Positions 21,766-32,890 of a DNA stretch of 64,000 bases are shown in pieces. The notes beneath the pieces were generated by a model that was not told the origin of the DNA, did no database searches, and saw only the letters and a program-made list of their open reading frames with translations. Origin of the DNA: Cristatella mucedo (taxonomy: Eukaryota; Bryozoa; Phylactolaemata; Cristatellidae). The stretch is from NCBI GenBank assembly GCA_009760855.2, contig WPIO01000009.1, positions 6,795,001 to 6,859,000 on the forward strand, written 5' to 3'. How positions within the stretch are numbered: the first letter of the stretch is position 1; every line of letters begins with the position of its first letter. The translations under genes and the position numbers were made by a program.

Positions 21766-22397
21766 ACGAAAGATAACTTTGGAAAATGGCAACTGTAGTC
21801 GGGGGTGGCTCAGGACGAGTGTGCGGGTGCCTTTGCTCGTGACCCTTGACCATGCACCGGCAACCGACAAGCAATCCTCGCTTACGAGAAGGGCAATGAC
21901 TACAAAGCCGTGCCAATTGTTCGCCCGCACGCTGACCTATACACGGGGCAGTCATAGCTTGTCGAACTCTCGAGGCGTACGTTGAGCGTCCCTAGGTGCC
22001 AGTGACAGCTGTCTCGTAGGCTAAGGTGCAGGTACCGGTGAGGTAGGTGGCGTCGGCACCGGGGCAGGGAGAAGAATCTCAGATGGAATTAATGGCCACG
22101 TGGAGCTTTGCCAGATGGTGTCGTCAACAACGATAGAGGGAGGTCGGGGCACGCGTTTTTACTCCAGCTGGATGCCAGGGGAGGAAGGATTTCTTCTACC
22201 GACGAGGTGTTTAGTGGTTTAGTGCGTTGCTAAGGTGTTTACTGAATGCGGCGGCGGCAGCCGATGAACAGACGATGGGGAAGAGGGGGCATCGGACGAC
22301 GAGCGTAGAGTGGTGTTTGCGGGTAAAATGAGAGGATAACGACTGTAATTGGGAGAAGCGCTTGTGGAATGATGGACGAATAGTGGGGCAAAGGGCT
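21766..22397. other. Unassigned sequence
   Basis: No exon or repeat recognised. A minus-strand frame at 22211-22522 overlaps the SINE and is not credible as a gene. Confidence 0.35.
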
Positions 22398-22590
22398 AAG
22401 GCTGAGGGTAAGGCTGTCGCTTTGCACGATTTCAGCCCTGAGGTCGTGGGTTCGAATCCTGTGGTGTGCGATCCCTTATCGTTGCTGCAAGCTTTGGCGA
22501 TAGCCGTAAAATCTCTATACAAAAGAGGGTGTTGAATGCAGTAAAGGCTCTTCTGTTTCTATACAAAAGAGGGTGTTGAATAAGTTAGTC
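22398..22590 (+). mobile_element. tRNA-derived SINE, type II, with duplicated tail
   Basis: B box GTGGGTTCGAATCCTGTGG, then GCTGCAAGCTTTGGCGATAGCCG. The terminal CTATACAAAAGAGGGTGTTGAA unit occurs twice (about 22514 and 22559), an internal tail duplication not seen in the other copies. Confidence 0.8.
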
Positions 22591-22689
22591 TTTTTTATAC
22601 AGGATGTTGGTCTCTGGGGGCGTCCCTTGGGGGCAAAAGCAAACATGGTTAGGGTCTGGGTTGCTTAGCCCCGCCAGCCTTAATAAAAA

Positions 22690-24178
22690 TAATAATAATA
22701 ATATTGCACTTGATAAAGCGCCCTCAGAGAACTTAATCTCTTTCTAGGCGCTTTACATTTGCTGCAAAGTGATATGCAATAGAATAGTAAGTAAAATCAT
22801 GCTTGAAAAACAAACAAAATAAATAATATGGTTAGGGCTTACATGCACAGGGTCAGCATGCCAATGTGGTTAGTGGCAGCATGCACAGTGTCAGCACGCA
22901 TAAGCACATCAAGGACGAATCACAAGGACCCACTAAATGCTGTCCTAAATAGGTGTGTTTTTAGGTTCCTTTTAAATGTGGTCAGGTCAGGGGATGTTCT
23001 GACGTAGGTCGGGAGGGAGTTTCAGGCTTTGGGAGCATATGAACTAAATGCACAGTCTCCAACGGATTTGAGGTTTGTACGAGGTATTTCCAGACTGTTG
23101 GATTTCGAAAAGCGAGTGGTACGATGCTTGGCCTGATGGGGTAGTATATCTGAAAGATAGGCTGGAGCCATAGAATGAAGAGACCTAAAAGTGAGCGACA
23201 AAACCTTGAAGTCAATCCGTTGCTTGACTGGTAGCCAGTGCAGGTCGGCGAGAAGTGGAGTAAAGTGGCAACGGCGACGCTCACAACAGACAAGCCTAGC
23301 TGCAGAGTTTTGCACCAGCTGCAATCGCCGGATCGCACATGCTGGTAGGCCAGTGAGCAGTGAGTTGCAGAAGTCGAGACGAGATGTCACGAAGGCATGG
23401 ACCAGCTTGGACGTGGTATCCTTATCTAAACAAGCTCTAATTTTAGCAATGCTATGAAGCTGAAAATAAGCAGATTTGACTGTGGAGCTGATGTGGTCGT
23501 CTAACGAGAGGTCGCTTTGGAATATGACACCTAGATTTCGAGCTGATTCAACTGGAGATATGCTGGCAGAGCCAATTTTGAAAGTCAGCCTTTCCAATTT
23601 CTGAATCACACTGGGTTTGCCCATAACTAGTAAGTTAGTTTTATCATCGTTTTGTTTTAGAAAAATTGCTGCCATCCATGTGCGGATGTCATCAATGCAT
23701 GCAGCAAGTGAGTTGAGAGAATTTGAGGTGCTCGAAGGCTGGGAGAAAATAAAGCAAAGGTACAACTGAGTGTCATCCGCATAGAAGTGAAAGCCTAGAT
23801 TGTGCTTGGCAATCACATCAGCAAGAGGGAGAGTATAAACCGCGAAAAGAACCGGACCTAGCACAGAGCCCTGAGGTACTCCATATTTTAGAGGTACTTC
23901 ATATGATCTTTGTCCATTCACGTCAACACTCTGGAGTCTCCCACTGAGATAGGATCTGAACCACTGCAGAGCAGTGCCAGTGATGCCCAGGCGAGATGAG
24001 AGGCGCTCTAGAAGTACTTTGTGATCGATGGTATCAAAAGCTGCCGAAAGATCGAGCAAAACAAGAAGAGACACTCTACCCATGTCTGCATTCCTAAGTA
24101 GGTCATTGTATACCCGAAGCAATGCTGACTCTGCGGAGTGATTAGCTCTAAAGCAGCCTTGGCCGTTGCAGACATCCT
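22690..24178 (-). mobile_element. L2-A LINE, longest copy in window
   Basis: Runs on the minus strand from the RT palm (24178) to the 3' hairpin and TTATT tail (22690). The 5' end is truncated directly against the RLE LINE at 24180. The 3' UTR is the longest clear example of the family here. Confidence 0.9.
23022..24122 (-). pseudogene. L2-A reverse transcriptase, nearly intact
   Basis: A 366-codon open stretch. Motifs in order: LDLSAAFDTIDH near residue 22, [10 protein letters not shown] near residue 84, FYADDTQLY near residue 112 (catalytic Asp pair), LNDDKTNLL-like motif near residue 155, [13 protein letters not shown] near residue 250, [15 protein letters not shown] near residue 290. These are CR1/L2-clade features. 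The frame stops at a TGA where sister copies (9796, 53666) have Trp (APKAW or APTAW), about 35 codons before the usual end. The N-terminal endonuclease is missing by truncation. Confidence 0.85.
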
Positions 24179-26279
24179 AGTGGCATCCGGAACCTTCAGC
24201 AGCAGCGATAGCCCTCTTCGCTGCCCGGCTGTTGCCGCTGGGTTGAAGGGCAACAGAAGCTGGAGGGGGGGGGGTTGCTAAGCCTCCGAGACTGCCTCGG
24301 CCGCGACAGAGGTTGAGGTCTCTGCGGGGGCGCAGTAACCCCCAGAGGCCGGGAGGGACACAGCTTGAGGAGGAAATATTATTAGTGAGCGTACGGTCCA
24401 AACTCGGTGAGGACTCTTGGGACGAGAAGAGAGGGGCTGAGGAAACAACCAGCTCCCTGTCTCTCCTGGGTAAGGGTAGATTCGCAGAACCAAACGGTGT
24501 TAGTAGGAAGCTGACGATACTGCTCATGCCCTCACCAGGAGAGGAGCCAGAGGACAGCACAGAGCCACTCCAGAGGGCATAGTTGACAAGCTCCTCTAGC
24601 AGAGAGCCAAACGACGCCAGTCTCACGTCGAAGAAGGAGAAGCCATTTATCTACGGCCTGCTGGCTCTCTACAGATCACTCGGCCCTCGGCAACATCTCC
24701 GGCTGTCTTTACCCTCAGGTGCCAAACGGCCGAACAGGCGATAAGCCTGGCCCTTGCACTAGCGGCTGGCGACAATCACCCTGTCTCCCGGAAACTGGGA
24801 GACGGACAGGCGCCGGTAATTGTTGACTGCCTTAGCTTGTACCTCTCAGATGATTGCGTTTCCTGGGTGCTCCTGGAGTATGGCAAGGTTTCTGGGGTCA
24901 AGACCCCTCGTCTCTACGACCTGGTGCCGTCCGATCGACGCGTCTTTGCCATGACTGTGGACAGGTGGATCCCTCCGGTCCTCGCGATCGATGTTCAGAC
25001 ATGATGCATGCGATATGTGGGGCAGTCCCAGGGCTGCAGCAACTGCAGCTCTTTGGAGCATATTTATGAGAAATGCCCAGGGCATTTCTGTTGGCGGTGT
25101 CGTGCCTCCCAGGCACATCGGCATGGCATGAAAGCTGCCAATGTTGTGTGCCAACTGCTTGGCTGCTATCAATTTTGCCCGAGACTATGTGGGCACCCCG
25201 AGAGACCGCAGAGGCAAGGCGGTGTGTGCGGCCTCCCTTCCTCCGGCCCGTGCTGCCCCTCCTCGCTTGGACGACTTCTGCCAGTTCTTCCTCAGGCGGT
25301 GGCTGACCCGCTATTGGTGCCGCTATTGGCTCCTGGCTGCGGGTGTCCTCTCCTCTGACGCCTAAGCTCCACCGACTGCTCCAACAGCAGCCCGGCTATA
25401 GTGCTCGACGTCAACGCATGCTCCTCGTTGACGACATTCTCGCTCATTCGTGCTCAACGTGCCACTCCATCTGAGACTCCACGTGCCACTTCATCTGAGA
25501 CCCCTCGCACAACCCCGGTGCCAACGCCCTCTACATCGCCGGTACATGTATCTCGGGCGACGGAACAGCCGTCACCGACTCTTACAGACGCTCGACGTAC
25601 TCCCCGGGAGTTCGTCAAGCAATGGCTGTCCCGCATACAGGACAGCGTGAGGACGAACGACTGGCACGGCTGCGCGGCTTCCATTTTCCTCCTGAGTGAC
25701 GGCTGGTTGTCGTTGCCTATCATATATTGGGCGAAGGATCGCGAGCGAAGGCGCCGCTGCGCCGGTCCGCTGCGCCTCTGCCATCTCAACCGGATGGCTC
25801 TGTATCCGGCGGTCCCCTGCCATGGAACGGGACATTTGCAACGCCTCTACGTGTGCAATCACACCAAGACCGTCAGCGAGATCCTGCTGCCTGCTCTGAC
25901 GTACATCATCGTGACCTACCAGCCTGCCGATCCCGCTGGAAGGCCAAGTCACAGGTCCGGCCTGCTGGCAGTGAGAGTCTGAGCACTTTACTCACCCGGA
26001 CCATCCCTTATCACCTGGCTAAGAAGTCCAGCCTGATGTATCCGCAATCTGAGGAGGACGTGGCCGCCGGCCGTTGCAGAGCCCGTAGCACGTCTCCGTG
26101 AGCCAACCGAATGGAATACTGTAACGCCGAAGGCTCGGCGGAGTAGGCTTAACCTGCCGCTTACCTAGTGGCGTAAGCTAGCACCTAATGCCATTTGATG
26201 CTCGCCTTCGTGAAATAAGCAGGCCGCCACGAAACGAGCGTTTCTGGCGCTGACCTACTTAACATTAGTAAAGGGGGTC

Positions 26280-26745
26280 GTGCGTCCGCGGCGTGAATTG
26301 GAAAGCGAGACACACAAATTGGGGATTTTACGGAGCTTTATTCGCAAGCGCACAAAGTCGCTGCAAGTCTAGCTCAGTTATATCACCACACTCGTCGCAC
26401 GCTCTCCACGGAACAAGCAGTCTTGTGGAGGGAAAAAGTCCCCGCACTTAGGCTACCTAATTCTATTGTGGGGAAAGTCCCAAATAAGACGAGGAGCCCG
26501 AACCTGAGCCTAGACCCTGGTTGGCGAACTAAGGCTCCGCTTCCAGCTTACGGCAGGAATACCTCATGCACTACACCAAGCACTCTTGCGGAGGAAACAC
26601 TTCTCCACACTTAGGCTACTTACGTCTCTAGTGGGCACGACCCAAGTAGGCGGAGCCCGAACCGGAGCTTAGACCCTGACTGGAGAACTAGGGCTCCACT
26701 TCCACCTTACATCAGGAATACCTCACACACTACACCAAGCACTCT
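26280..26745 (+). repeat. Insert with a tandem duplication of about 160 bp
   Basis: Two adjacent copies (about 26414-26576 and 26577-26735) share CACTTAGGCTAC, AAGTCC/GACCCAAGTA, GGAGCCCGAAC, TAGACCCTG, AGGCTCC/AGGGCTCC and GGAATACCTCA, ending CACTACACCAAGCACTCTTG. It lies between Gag-like and RT parts of the LINE and is probably a separate insertion. Nature unknown. Confidence 0.6.
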
Positions 26746-27004
26746 TGGCGAGACCACGTGCACGCGCACACACACAAAACACAAAAGAAACAACAAAATG
26801 CGAGCTCGAGTGCTTTACGACCGTATTCGGTGGCGTCCACCAAATCCTCCTGGCGCTGTCCCGTCCTGTCCCTCTATCGCCGGCGAACAGTCCGCCCTCC
26901 CTCGCTTTCAGAGAAACTAGTCCGGCAACAACCGGCAACGGCGTCGAGACGGGGCCGAAGATGAAGAAGAGGCTCTCTAAAAAGCGTCACCCTATCATTA
27001 TATA

Positions 27005-27265
27005 ACTAGCCGGGACAATGTGGTCGACAACCCAGCCAATATCAATCACCTCAGTGACCTCTGCGTCCCGTTGCTCACAGCTCAAGAACGTATACGCTCT
27101 TCACCCACTTCCTTTGTTTTCTCGGAAACCTTCCAGCAGATCTAGGATGGCTGGCGGTGACAGCGACCTTGGGCAAGCGTTGCCCTATTCTCAAATTGCT
27201 GGCCGGGACTATAGTATTGACAGGCCAGCCAATATGAGTCACCTCATTGTCCTACTACGACGGCT
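27005..27265 (+). repeat. Internal duplication in RLE LINE, offset about 193 bp
   Basis: TAGCCGGGACAATGTGGTCGAC..CAGCCAATATCAATCACCTC at 27007-27052 is repeated as TGGCCGGGACTATAGTATTG..CAGCCAATATGAGTCACCTC at 27200-27245. Confidence 0.55.
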
Positions 27266-28589
27266 GCGTCCTCTCGCTCTAGGACAGAGGTGTTTCCTGC
27301 TGAGCAATTCTCATGCGCTATAAAACTGAGTCAGGCCGGCGCTGTGCTACAATACTGCAACCTGTGCCTCGTCGACGCGGAGTACGGGCTTGTCGTCTGC
27401 ATCCTGAACGGTTGCCTGGACTTCGGGGACTTCTCTTCCGAGTGGACAACGGGTTTCACGATCCTAATCCTTAAGAAGGGCTAACCCAGCATGCCCGGTG
27501 GCTTCCGCCCATCGCGCTCTTGCCCAAGCTATACAAGCTGCTCTCGAGCTGCCTGGCCGAGGCTGTGCAAGTACGCAGGTTGCTGTCGGTTGCTGTCGCG
27601 ACAGAAAAGAGCTTGGTTCCGGTTGTGTAGGGCTGCCTGGAGTAGTCCTTCCTAGTGGAGATCACCTTTGATGAGGCCAGAGATCGGCAGGGTGCTGGCG
27701 TTCTATACGTCATCGTTTCTTGACCTGCAGAATGCCTTCGGTAGCATACCCCATGTCTGCCTGCTGCATGTCTGCTCCGGCATGCAAGAATGGATTAGAG
27801 CTTCTGCAGATTTATAGGGCGTCTCTATGCCGGCTCGCTCCTGGAGCTTCGGGTGTGCGACGAGACACTAGTGGCGTTTCCTACGACTTTCGTCGTCTGG
27901 CAGGGCAACCCTCTATTACCGATCCTCTTTGATCTGGCAATGGAACTCTGGAATGTAGCCAGACTCGCTGCCAGCATACACGAGTCCTGCTTCCAGCTTG
28001 GCGGAACCTCCCAGTCGATCTGTTACATGGCAGATGACCTCGCCCTGTTCTCAGGCACACCGGCTGGTCTTCAGGCCTCGCATCTGCAGCTGAACGGGCT
28101 ACGTCGACACTGGGCAGAAAGTTCCGGCCGGCAAAGTGCTGTGTCGGCACCCGTAAGGGTGCGAAGGCCGTGCCCCCTCAATCACCGTATACGACAGATG
28201 GATGACCGAGCTGCCACAGAATGAGTCCGCGGCCTACCTAGGTGCCCCGAAGGGTCTCGGGCAGCCTAGGGCTGAAATAGTACATACCTGCTCTTCCTTG
28301 CAAAGAAGATTAACCTGATTCAGGCCAGCCTTTCCGCCCCTTGGTTAAAAGCTTGACGCCCTGCGGACTTTCACCCTGTCACAGCTACTACGATTGTCCG
28401 GCGCTCCTTGCGCCCAAGGCCGCTCTGTAACCAGCCGATAAGGCTCCGATGGAGCTATGTCGCTTCGCGTGTGCTCTGCCGAACTTCGTGTCGGCGCTTT
28501 TTCTGTTTGCACCTCGCTCTGCCGGGTGCAAAAGGGATACATTATAGATATATGATATATTTCTGATTATTGAAAATGTGAACAGGTAT

Positions 28590-29085
28590 GTACGTACATT
28601 AGCTCTTTCAGCCCGGCCCCTCAACGTTGCAGGTGCTACCCGAGACCCCAGGTTCATTAATCGGGACCACACTGCTTCCAAGTCGGTGGTGGCGTCCGAC
28701 GTCCAGAGCCACCGAAATGCCGTCCATTCGGCACGCCAGTTCCGGGTGAGGCGAGATTCCCAAAACGTTGGAGCGGGCCAGTTACAATCGGCAGAATCCA
28801 GCACCTTCGTGCAGCCGCCCAGTAACGACGCTAGGCCCACACTGTTTCCAGAGCCTAACGCTGCTGCGCTACTGGTACCGCGAGCGTTCCTCGTCTGACG
28901 ACGGTTTGCCAGCCATGCCGTCGACGGCCAGGTCGAGCTGGTAACGTGCGATTTGCCGTACGCACGCATCGGGAGAGTGAAGCAAGCGGCAGGCTTGAAC
29001 GAGGCCACGGCATCCAGCAGAGGGAGGGGCCAGCAGAAAGTGGGCCATAAAAGAAGTGCGGCACGTGGAAAGGCAGAGCTCAAAG
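28590..29085 (-). mobile_element. RLE-type LINE 3' end fragment
   Basis: The minus strand shows CCACGACC-type UTR homologous to 6985-7060: GAATGGACGGCATTTCGGTGG, then TTGGAAGCAG and ATTAATGAACCTGGGG. A broken frame upstream resembles the post-endonuclease region. Strongly decayed. Confidence 0.4.
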
Positions 29086-29570
29086 AGAGCCTACACGAGT
29101 TAGAAACACAACAATAATTCATCTCCTCTAGCGATCACCTTCTCAGATTTTCTTGCCCTACGCACCGGATGAGTCAAAATTTCGCACTGCCGTCGGCTGC
29201 GGCCGGACTGACTGAGCTAAAGTCTTTTGTCCGACCCAAGATTGACCCGCAATGGATTGACCTCTTCATAACTAGCCAAAGTGCTGTACTAGAGCCATTC
29301 ATTTGTCTGCGCGTCTGCTTCGGCCTCTCTCTTTCTATTCATTTATTTCGTCGCCGCTATGCGACTTACATTTTCAGTGCGCTCACGCGACAACGCCGCG
29401 ATCTTGCAGTGTAGCGAGTGTGCGCTCGCTCTTTCATTGAACATGCCAGGGAGTCTCTAGCAGCGCGTGCGCTACTGGCTGTGCGAGGTTGCAGCATCAT
29501 GCTGCACAAGCTTCTGCCGTCTCTGGCCGCCTGGACGCACACGTCTGGGTGAACGCACGGAGAGCGCGTG
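29086..29570 (+). other. Flank and intron upstream of Thr-rich module, unit B
   Basis: From about 29400 this matches 32640-32800: GTGTGCGCTCGC, ACATGCCAGGGAGTCTCTAG, GCAGCATCATG, GTCTGGGTGAACGCACGG. So the intron before the Thr-rich exon was copied with it. A plus-strand frame at 28862-29117 with a Lys/Arg-rich end is open but not identified. Confidence 0.45.
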
Positions 29571-29735
29571 CAGGGTCGAGCGAACGCTAATAATTTTGCG
29601 AATCGACGAGTTCGCTATCACCCAGTGGTTAGGTGTAATTCCTTCGTTAATTACGGCGACTGAAACGTAAGCACAGGCAACCACACTTCCGACGACCACG
29701 ACTTTACTCAGCACGAATCACGAGACAAGCGGCGT
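29571..29735 (+). pseudogene. Thr-rich module, unit B, first (decayed) copy
   Basis: GTTAATTACGG replaces the usual ATTAATTACAG acceptor. The Thr coding (CCACACTTCCGACGACCACG) is short and soon hits stops. The block GCGAAC..ATCACCC..TTAATTAC is repeated in tandem at 29735-29808, giving two module copies in a row. It matches bases 1-90 and, inverted, 430-530. Confidence 0.5.
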
Positions 29736-29807
29736 TTCGGACGCGAACTGCTACTTTTGCGTACCAATAGGTTAGTCATCACCCGCTGATAAGTTCATTG
29801 CGTAATT

Positions 29808-30167
29808 ACAGCTACTGCTGCTGCAGATAGCGGAGCACTGACCACGCTTCCGATGACCACGACTCCGCTCAGCAGCAGATCACATGCTACGACTCGGCTG
29901 ACCACGCCGCCAACTACGACTGAGCTGACCGCGACTCCGTCGACCCTAACACCGCCGGCCGTAACTGTGGCGACCACGACTTCGCTGACTACGACTCAGT
30001 CGTCCACGAATCTTCTGACCACGCCTCCGACGCCCACGACTCAGCGAAGCACTTCTCCGCCTTCTCGACTTCTCGCGAGACTGAGTAAAAAGCTTGAGAT
30101 GGATGTTAACATGAATGAAATTGTCAAGCTCGTTGATGAAGAATGTGGTGAGTTAACTTTTGAAGAT
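29808..30167 (+). CDS. Thr-rich terminal exon with C-terminal tail, unit B
   Basis: The acceptor GTAATTACAG ends at 29807-29808 and the frame begins in phase 1 (ACTGCTGCTGCAGATAGC). About 60 codons of TTTPLSS/TTTELT repeat follow, then a non-repetitive tail with LLARLSKKLEMDVNMNEIV and LVDEECGELTFED before TAA. AATAAA overlaps the stop region at 30170-30175, so this is a last exon. Likely an extracellular O-glycosylated stalk with an acidic C-terminus; no transmembrane segment visible. Upstream exons are not present intact. Confidence 0.5.
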
Positions 30168-30332
30168 TAAATAAAATTATAAACTGAAAAATGGAGACAA
30201 AACAAGTTATGATAACACATGGTGATAACCCACATAAAAATGGCTGAGGCATACTCCTCTATCGCTCATGGAATGCAATTGCTCGAAAAAACGAGTGCAA
30301 CTTCAAGCGATACCTTTAATTATACCGGAAGT

Positions 30333-30575
30333 TAATGATTTACCTATCTGATATACTCCCACACCATGCCAAACATCGTACCACCCGCTATTCGGGAACT
30401 ATCTGTATACCTATACACGTCGTAAAAACTGCAAATCATATAAAGACCGTGCCTTTAGTTCATTTGCTCCTAAAGCCTGGACCTCACTCTCGACTTCCGG
30501 CACGAAATCCCCTGACTTGACCACATTAAAAAAATTAAAAACGCACACATTTATGACAGCATTTAGTGGGCGAAT
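30333..30575 (+). mobile_element. L2-A fragment (end of ORF)
   Basis: YLSDILPHHAKHRTTRYS then decayed sequence to ACAGCATTTAGTGGG. Both 5' and 3' ends are missing, including the hairpin tail. Confidence 0.75.
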
Positions 30576-30599
30576 GTACCTGTTACGAGAGTTTAGAGG

Positions 30600-30920
30600 T
30601 GAGGGATTGATGATCATCTAGCAATGCCTACTAACTCCTCATCGCCGTCCTCCTAATACTACTCAGTGTATACTACTTTAACAAACAGCTTCCACATGCC
30701 CTATAATAATCCCACTATGGCATGTAAATATGATCTTATTGAGTTAATAGTGTCTTTCTTATTTGTTACGTATTTTTAAAAAAATACGATTCGTTTACCT
30801 TTCTGCGTCTTCGTCAGAACATGTCAAAGTAGAACGCATCATTCTCTACTTACGAAAATTAAACTTATGCCAGATTTGGTTTCTCTCTGTTTTGTAAGTG
30901 AGACTGATTTACTCACACAC
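30600..30920 (+). other. Segment conserved between cassette units
   Basis: Partner of 1230-1660. Contains HMPYNNPTMACKYDLI in one frame, more open than in unit A. Could be a short exon of the duplicated gene, or non-coding DNA copied with it. Confidence 0.35.
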
Positions 30921-30977
30921 ATAAACACACACACACGCATGCGCGCGCGTTGGCACGCGCTCACACATATATATGTG

Positions 30978-30983
30978 TGCGTG

Positions 30984-31048
<65 letters not shown>
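30978..31048. repeat. (TG)n microsatellite
   Basis: About 29 TG units at the position equivalent to the CA/CACACACG array of unit A at 1660. Confidence 0.9.
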
Positions 31049-31049
<1 letters not shown>

Positions 31050-31204
31050 TATCCGGCGGGCAGAAGCGAGCACTAGCCTTGCGATAGATATGCATACATG
31101 TGAATGTAAGACATTTTTAATGCCAATATATAGATTAAGATACTATATAAATGAATGTAAACTGTCACAAGTAGCACGATTAGGTGACACTAATACTAAA
31201 ATTC

Positions 31205-31500
31205 AAGACAAAAGAACCTATTTAGTATTCAAGCCAAATCGCCAATTTTGAAGTGGTTGTTGCCACACAAGACAACAGTTCTCAAAGCCACCTCGTACAC
31301 GTATACGTATTGAGTACCACTCTTGCCTCGTGAGGCAGGTAGTTGCAACGCTGCATTCAAAGTGATGCTGCAAATATAAGCAACATGACTGGAGTTTAGG
31401 ACCTTCTCGCAGCCAAGCTTGCCGTTAAACCTCTGAATGGGCGATCCTAATCTCAACCTATAAAGGTCGCCGACTTCAGGCTTGAAATATTTTTCAGTTG
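31205..31500 (-). CDS. Lectin-like exon (fucolectin-type second half), minus strand, unit B
   Basis: Best preserved of four minus-strand copies. From FKPEVGDLYRLRLGSPIQ it continues FNGKLGCEKVL, VAYICSITL, LPASRGKSGTQYVYVYEVAL and stops near 31246. The order VG, GC, YIC, a Leu-Pro/Ser-Arg segment, then YVYVYEV matches the second half of F-type lectin (F5/8 C-like) domains, where the end is usually a Cys-Glu-Val strand. Two Cys in the middle could pair. Located between plus-strand exons, so either an opposite-strand gene or an inverted piece. Domain call is from pattern only. Confidence 0.4.
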
Positions 31501-31629
31501 AAACCGCTGCCAGCGGCCGGTTGGTGCTGTTAGACAGGTTTTCGCGCGTAGAAAGCGAGTGCTACAGCGAGCAGCGGCGATGCGGAATCGCAATCTCACT
31601 GGCCGAGCTGTGTATGCCAACCGATTAAA
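31501..31629. other. Cassette flank, unit B
   Basis: GAAACCGCTGCCAGCGGCCGG and GGCCGAGCTGTGTA match 7680-7780 and 41195-41330. Non-coding co-duplicated DNA. Confidence 0.5.
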
Positions 31630-31950
31630 TGTAATATATCTCCGTCTTTAACCACACAAAAGGGAAAAAGATTTTTCCGGTTTTATGCATTAGCATTTTG
31701 TTTATAGTGCACTCGAAGCCTAAGTGGGCTTCATTACGCATTAGGTAGTCAAAAAACTTCATTTCGCTCAACTAAGAGAAAGAGAGAAGAGTCGCCGAGA
31801 CAGGAGAGCAGCTGAGGTAGTGAGTAACATGGAAGCAGCGTGGAAGTAGCAGCTCAAGACGGCTGGAAAGGATGTGCAATAGTCGGCAGCGGCAGAGTAG
31901 ATTTTGTTGCTTTGGAATTGTGGAAATGAGTTTCAAAGTCTACGACCTTC
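31630..31950 (-). mobile_element. L2-B 3' UTR fragment
   Basis: Reverse complement of the L2-B tail: ATATCTCCGTCTTTAACCAC, TCGAAGCCTAAGTGGGCTTC, then AGCTGAGGTAGTGAGTAACA and GTGGAAATGAGTTTCAAAGTC. The same insertion point relative to the cassette occurs in units A (7785) and C (41340), so it predates the duplication. Confidence 0.7.
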
Positions 31951-32236
31951 AAGGCAAGAACGTCTGTCGCCTGTCCATCTTGGAGCGCCGCTCTAGCTGA
32001 TACCTACGATTAATTAATTCCTTGTCACGCCGAGCGTCCCACCCGGGACTCGGTGCTAATCGGCGCGAGCGATAACGAGATGACTCGCTGGCAGCAGAGA
32101 CAGAGCGGACTAAGAGGACTGAGGTGGGGCGCGACGTCAAACGCGGTATGCACAACTTTCATCTCACGCAATGAAAAGTGGAGAGATGAAACATCGGTGG
32201 ACGAATTCCAGCAAGAAGTTCGCTCTACTTTTGCAG

Positions 32237-32490
32237 CCGAGACATCCGGGCCCAGCGGCAAGTTTTCGACGACATCGATAGCAGCAGTTCCCAACGTCAC
32301 CTTTGATGACGCGGCGACGCTGCAGTCGTCGGCCGGAGCGTCGCTGCTTAAGTGCAGCCTGGACTGCCTGCTTCAAAGCGACTGCGTCGGTTTCTACTTC
32401 CGCCGGGAGGCGGAAACGTGCCGCCTGCTGCGACGGCTCGCATTGTCGTCAAATAAAAACGACCTGTTCTACATGAAGCAAACGGGTTCG
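32237..32490 (+). CDS. PAN/apple-like exon, unit B, intact
   Basis: The acceptor CTACTTTTGCAG is followed by phase-1 coding: AETSGPSG, then AAVPNVTFDDAATL, GASLLKCSLDCLLQSDCVGF, YFRREAETCRLL and SSNKNDLFYMKQ. The Cys pattern C-x3-C-x5-C-x11-C with an aromatic after the third Cys fits PAN/apple modules, used for protein or carbohydrate binding outside the cell. N-V-T is a possible N-glycosylation site. The next exon in the unit is Thr-rich (32891). The 3' end of the exon is uncertain; a weak donor is near 32485. Confidence 0.55.
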
Positions 32491-32639
32491 TTGTCATCCG
32501 CCGCCGCTGCCATTCACGCGCTTGCGTGTCTGTGTCCGCATGTTTCTCTCTCTATCCATTTTATCCTGGTATCTGTGCAACTTAAATCCACAGTAAAAAA
32601 TACACTTAAATTCAATTGACACTGCCGTGATTTTGATGC

Positions 32640-32890
32640 AACGAGAGTGCGTTCGCCCGGACGTTCAACACACCATACTCGCCTGGAGATCGCTAGCAGT
32701 GCGCGGGCTTGCGACAGTGCGCGCGTGCAGCATCATTCATAGCAAGCACCTGACACCTTTGGTCGCCTGAGAGCACGAGTCTGGCTGGGCGTGCTGACTA
32801 CGGTACGAGCGCCATTGTGAGGGCAATAGATGTTCTGCGTACTGGTCGGTTTGTCATCGCTCGCTGTTTAGTTAATTGTATAATTAATTA
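32640..32890 (+). other. Intron between PAN and Thr-rich exons, unit B
   Basis: Matches 29400-29660 and 1-90 (GCGTGCAGCATCAT, TAATTACAG end). Ends in a good pyrimidine-poor but conserved acceptor TTAATTACAG at 32881-32890. Confidence 0.5.

Larger units (their letters stand above)
24180..28345 (+). mobile_element. RLE-type LINE, decayed ORF1-like and RT regions
   Basis: The left part has a Gag-like region (VSWVLLEYGKVSGVKTPRLY, WIPPVLAID) and a CX2CX4HX4C zinc knuckle (CSNCSSLEHIYEKC, about 25034-25075) followed by another CxxC. The RT region starts near 27018 (VVDNPANINHLSDLCVPLL), then FTILILKKG (27455), WQGNPLLPILFDLAMELWN (about 27900) and YMADDLALF (about 28025). Frames are broken throughout. 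Linking the Gag-like part and the RT into one element is inferred from order and strand. The endonuclease end is not present here but occurs at 1985-7085. Confidence 0.6.

Noticed and set aside
28388-29122. 244-codon minus-strand frame as a gene
   Set aside because: Overlaps RLE LINE 3' UTR matches on the same strand; no independent domain.
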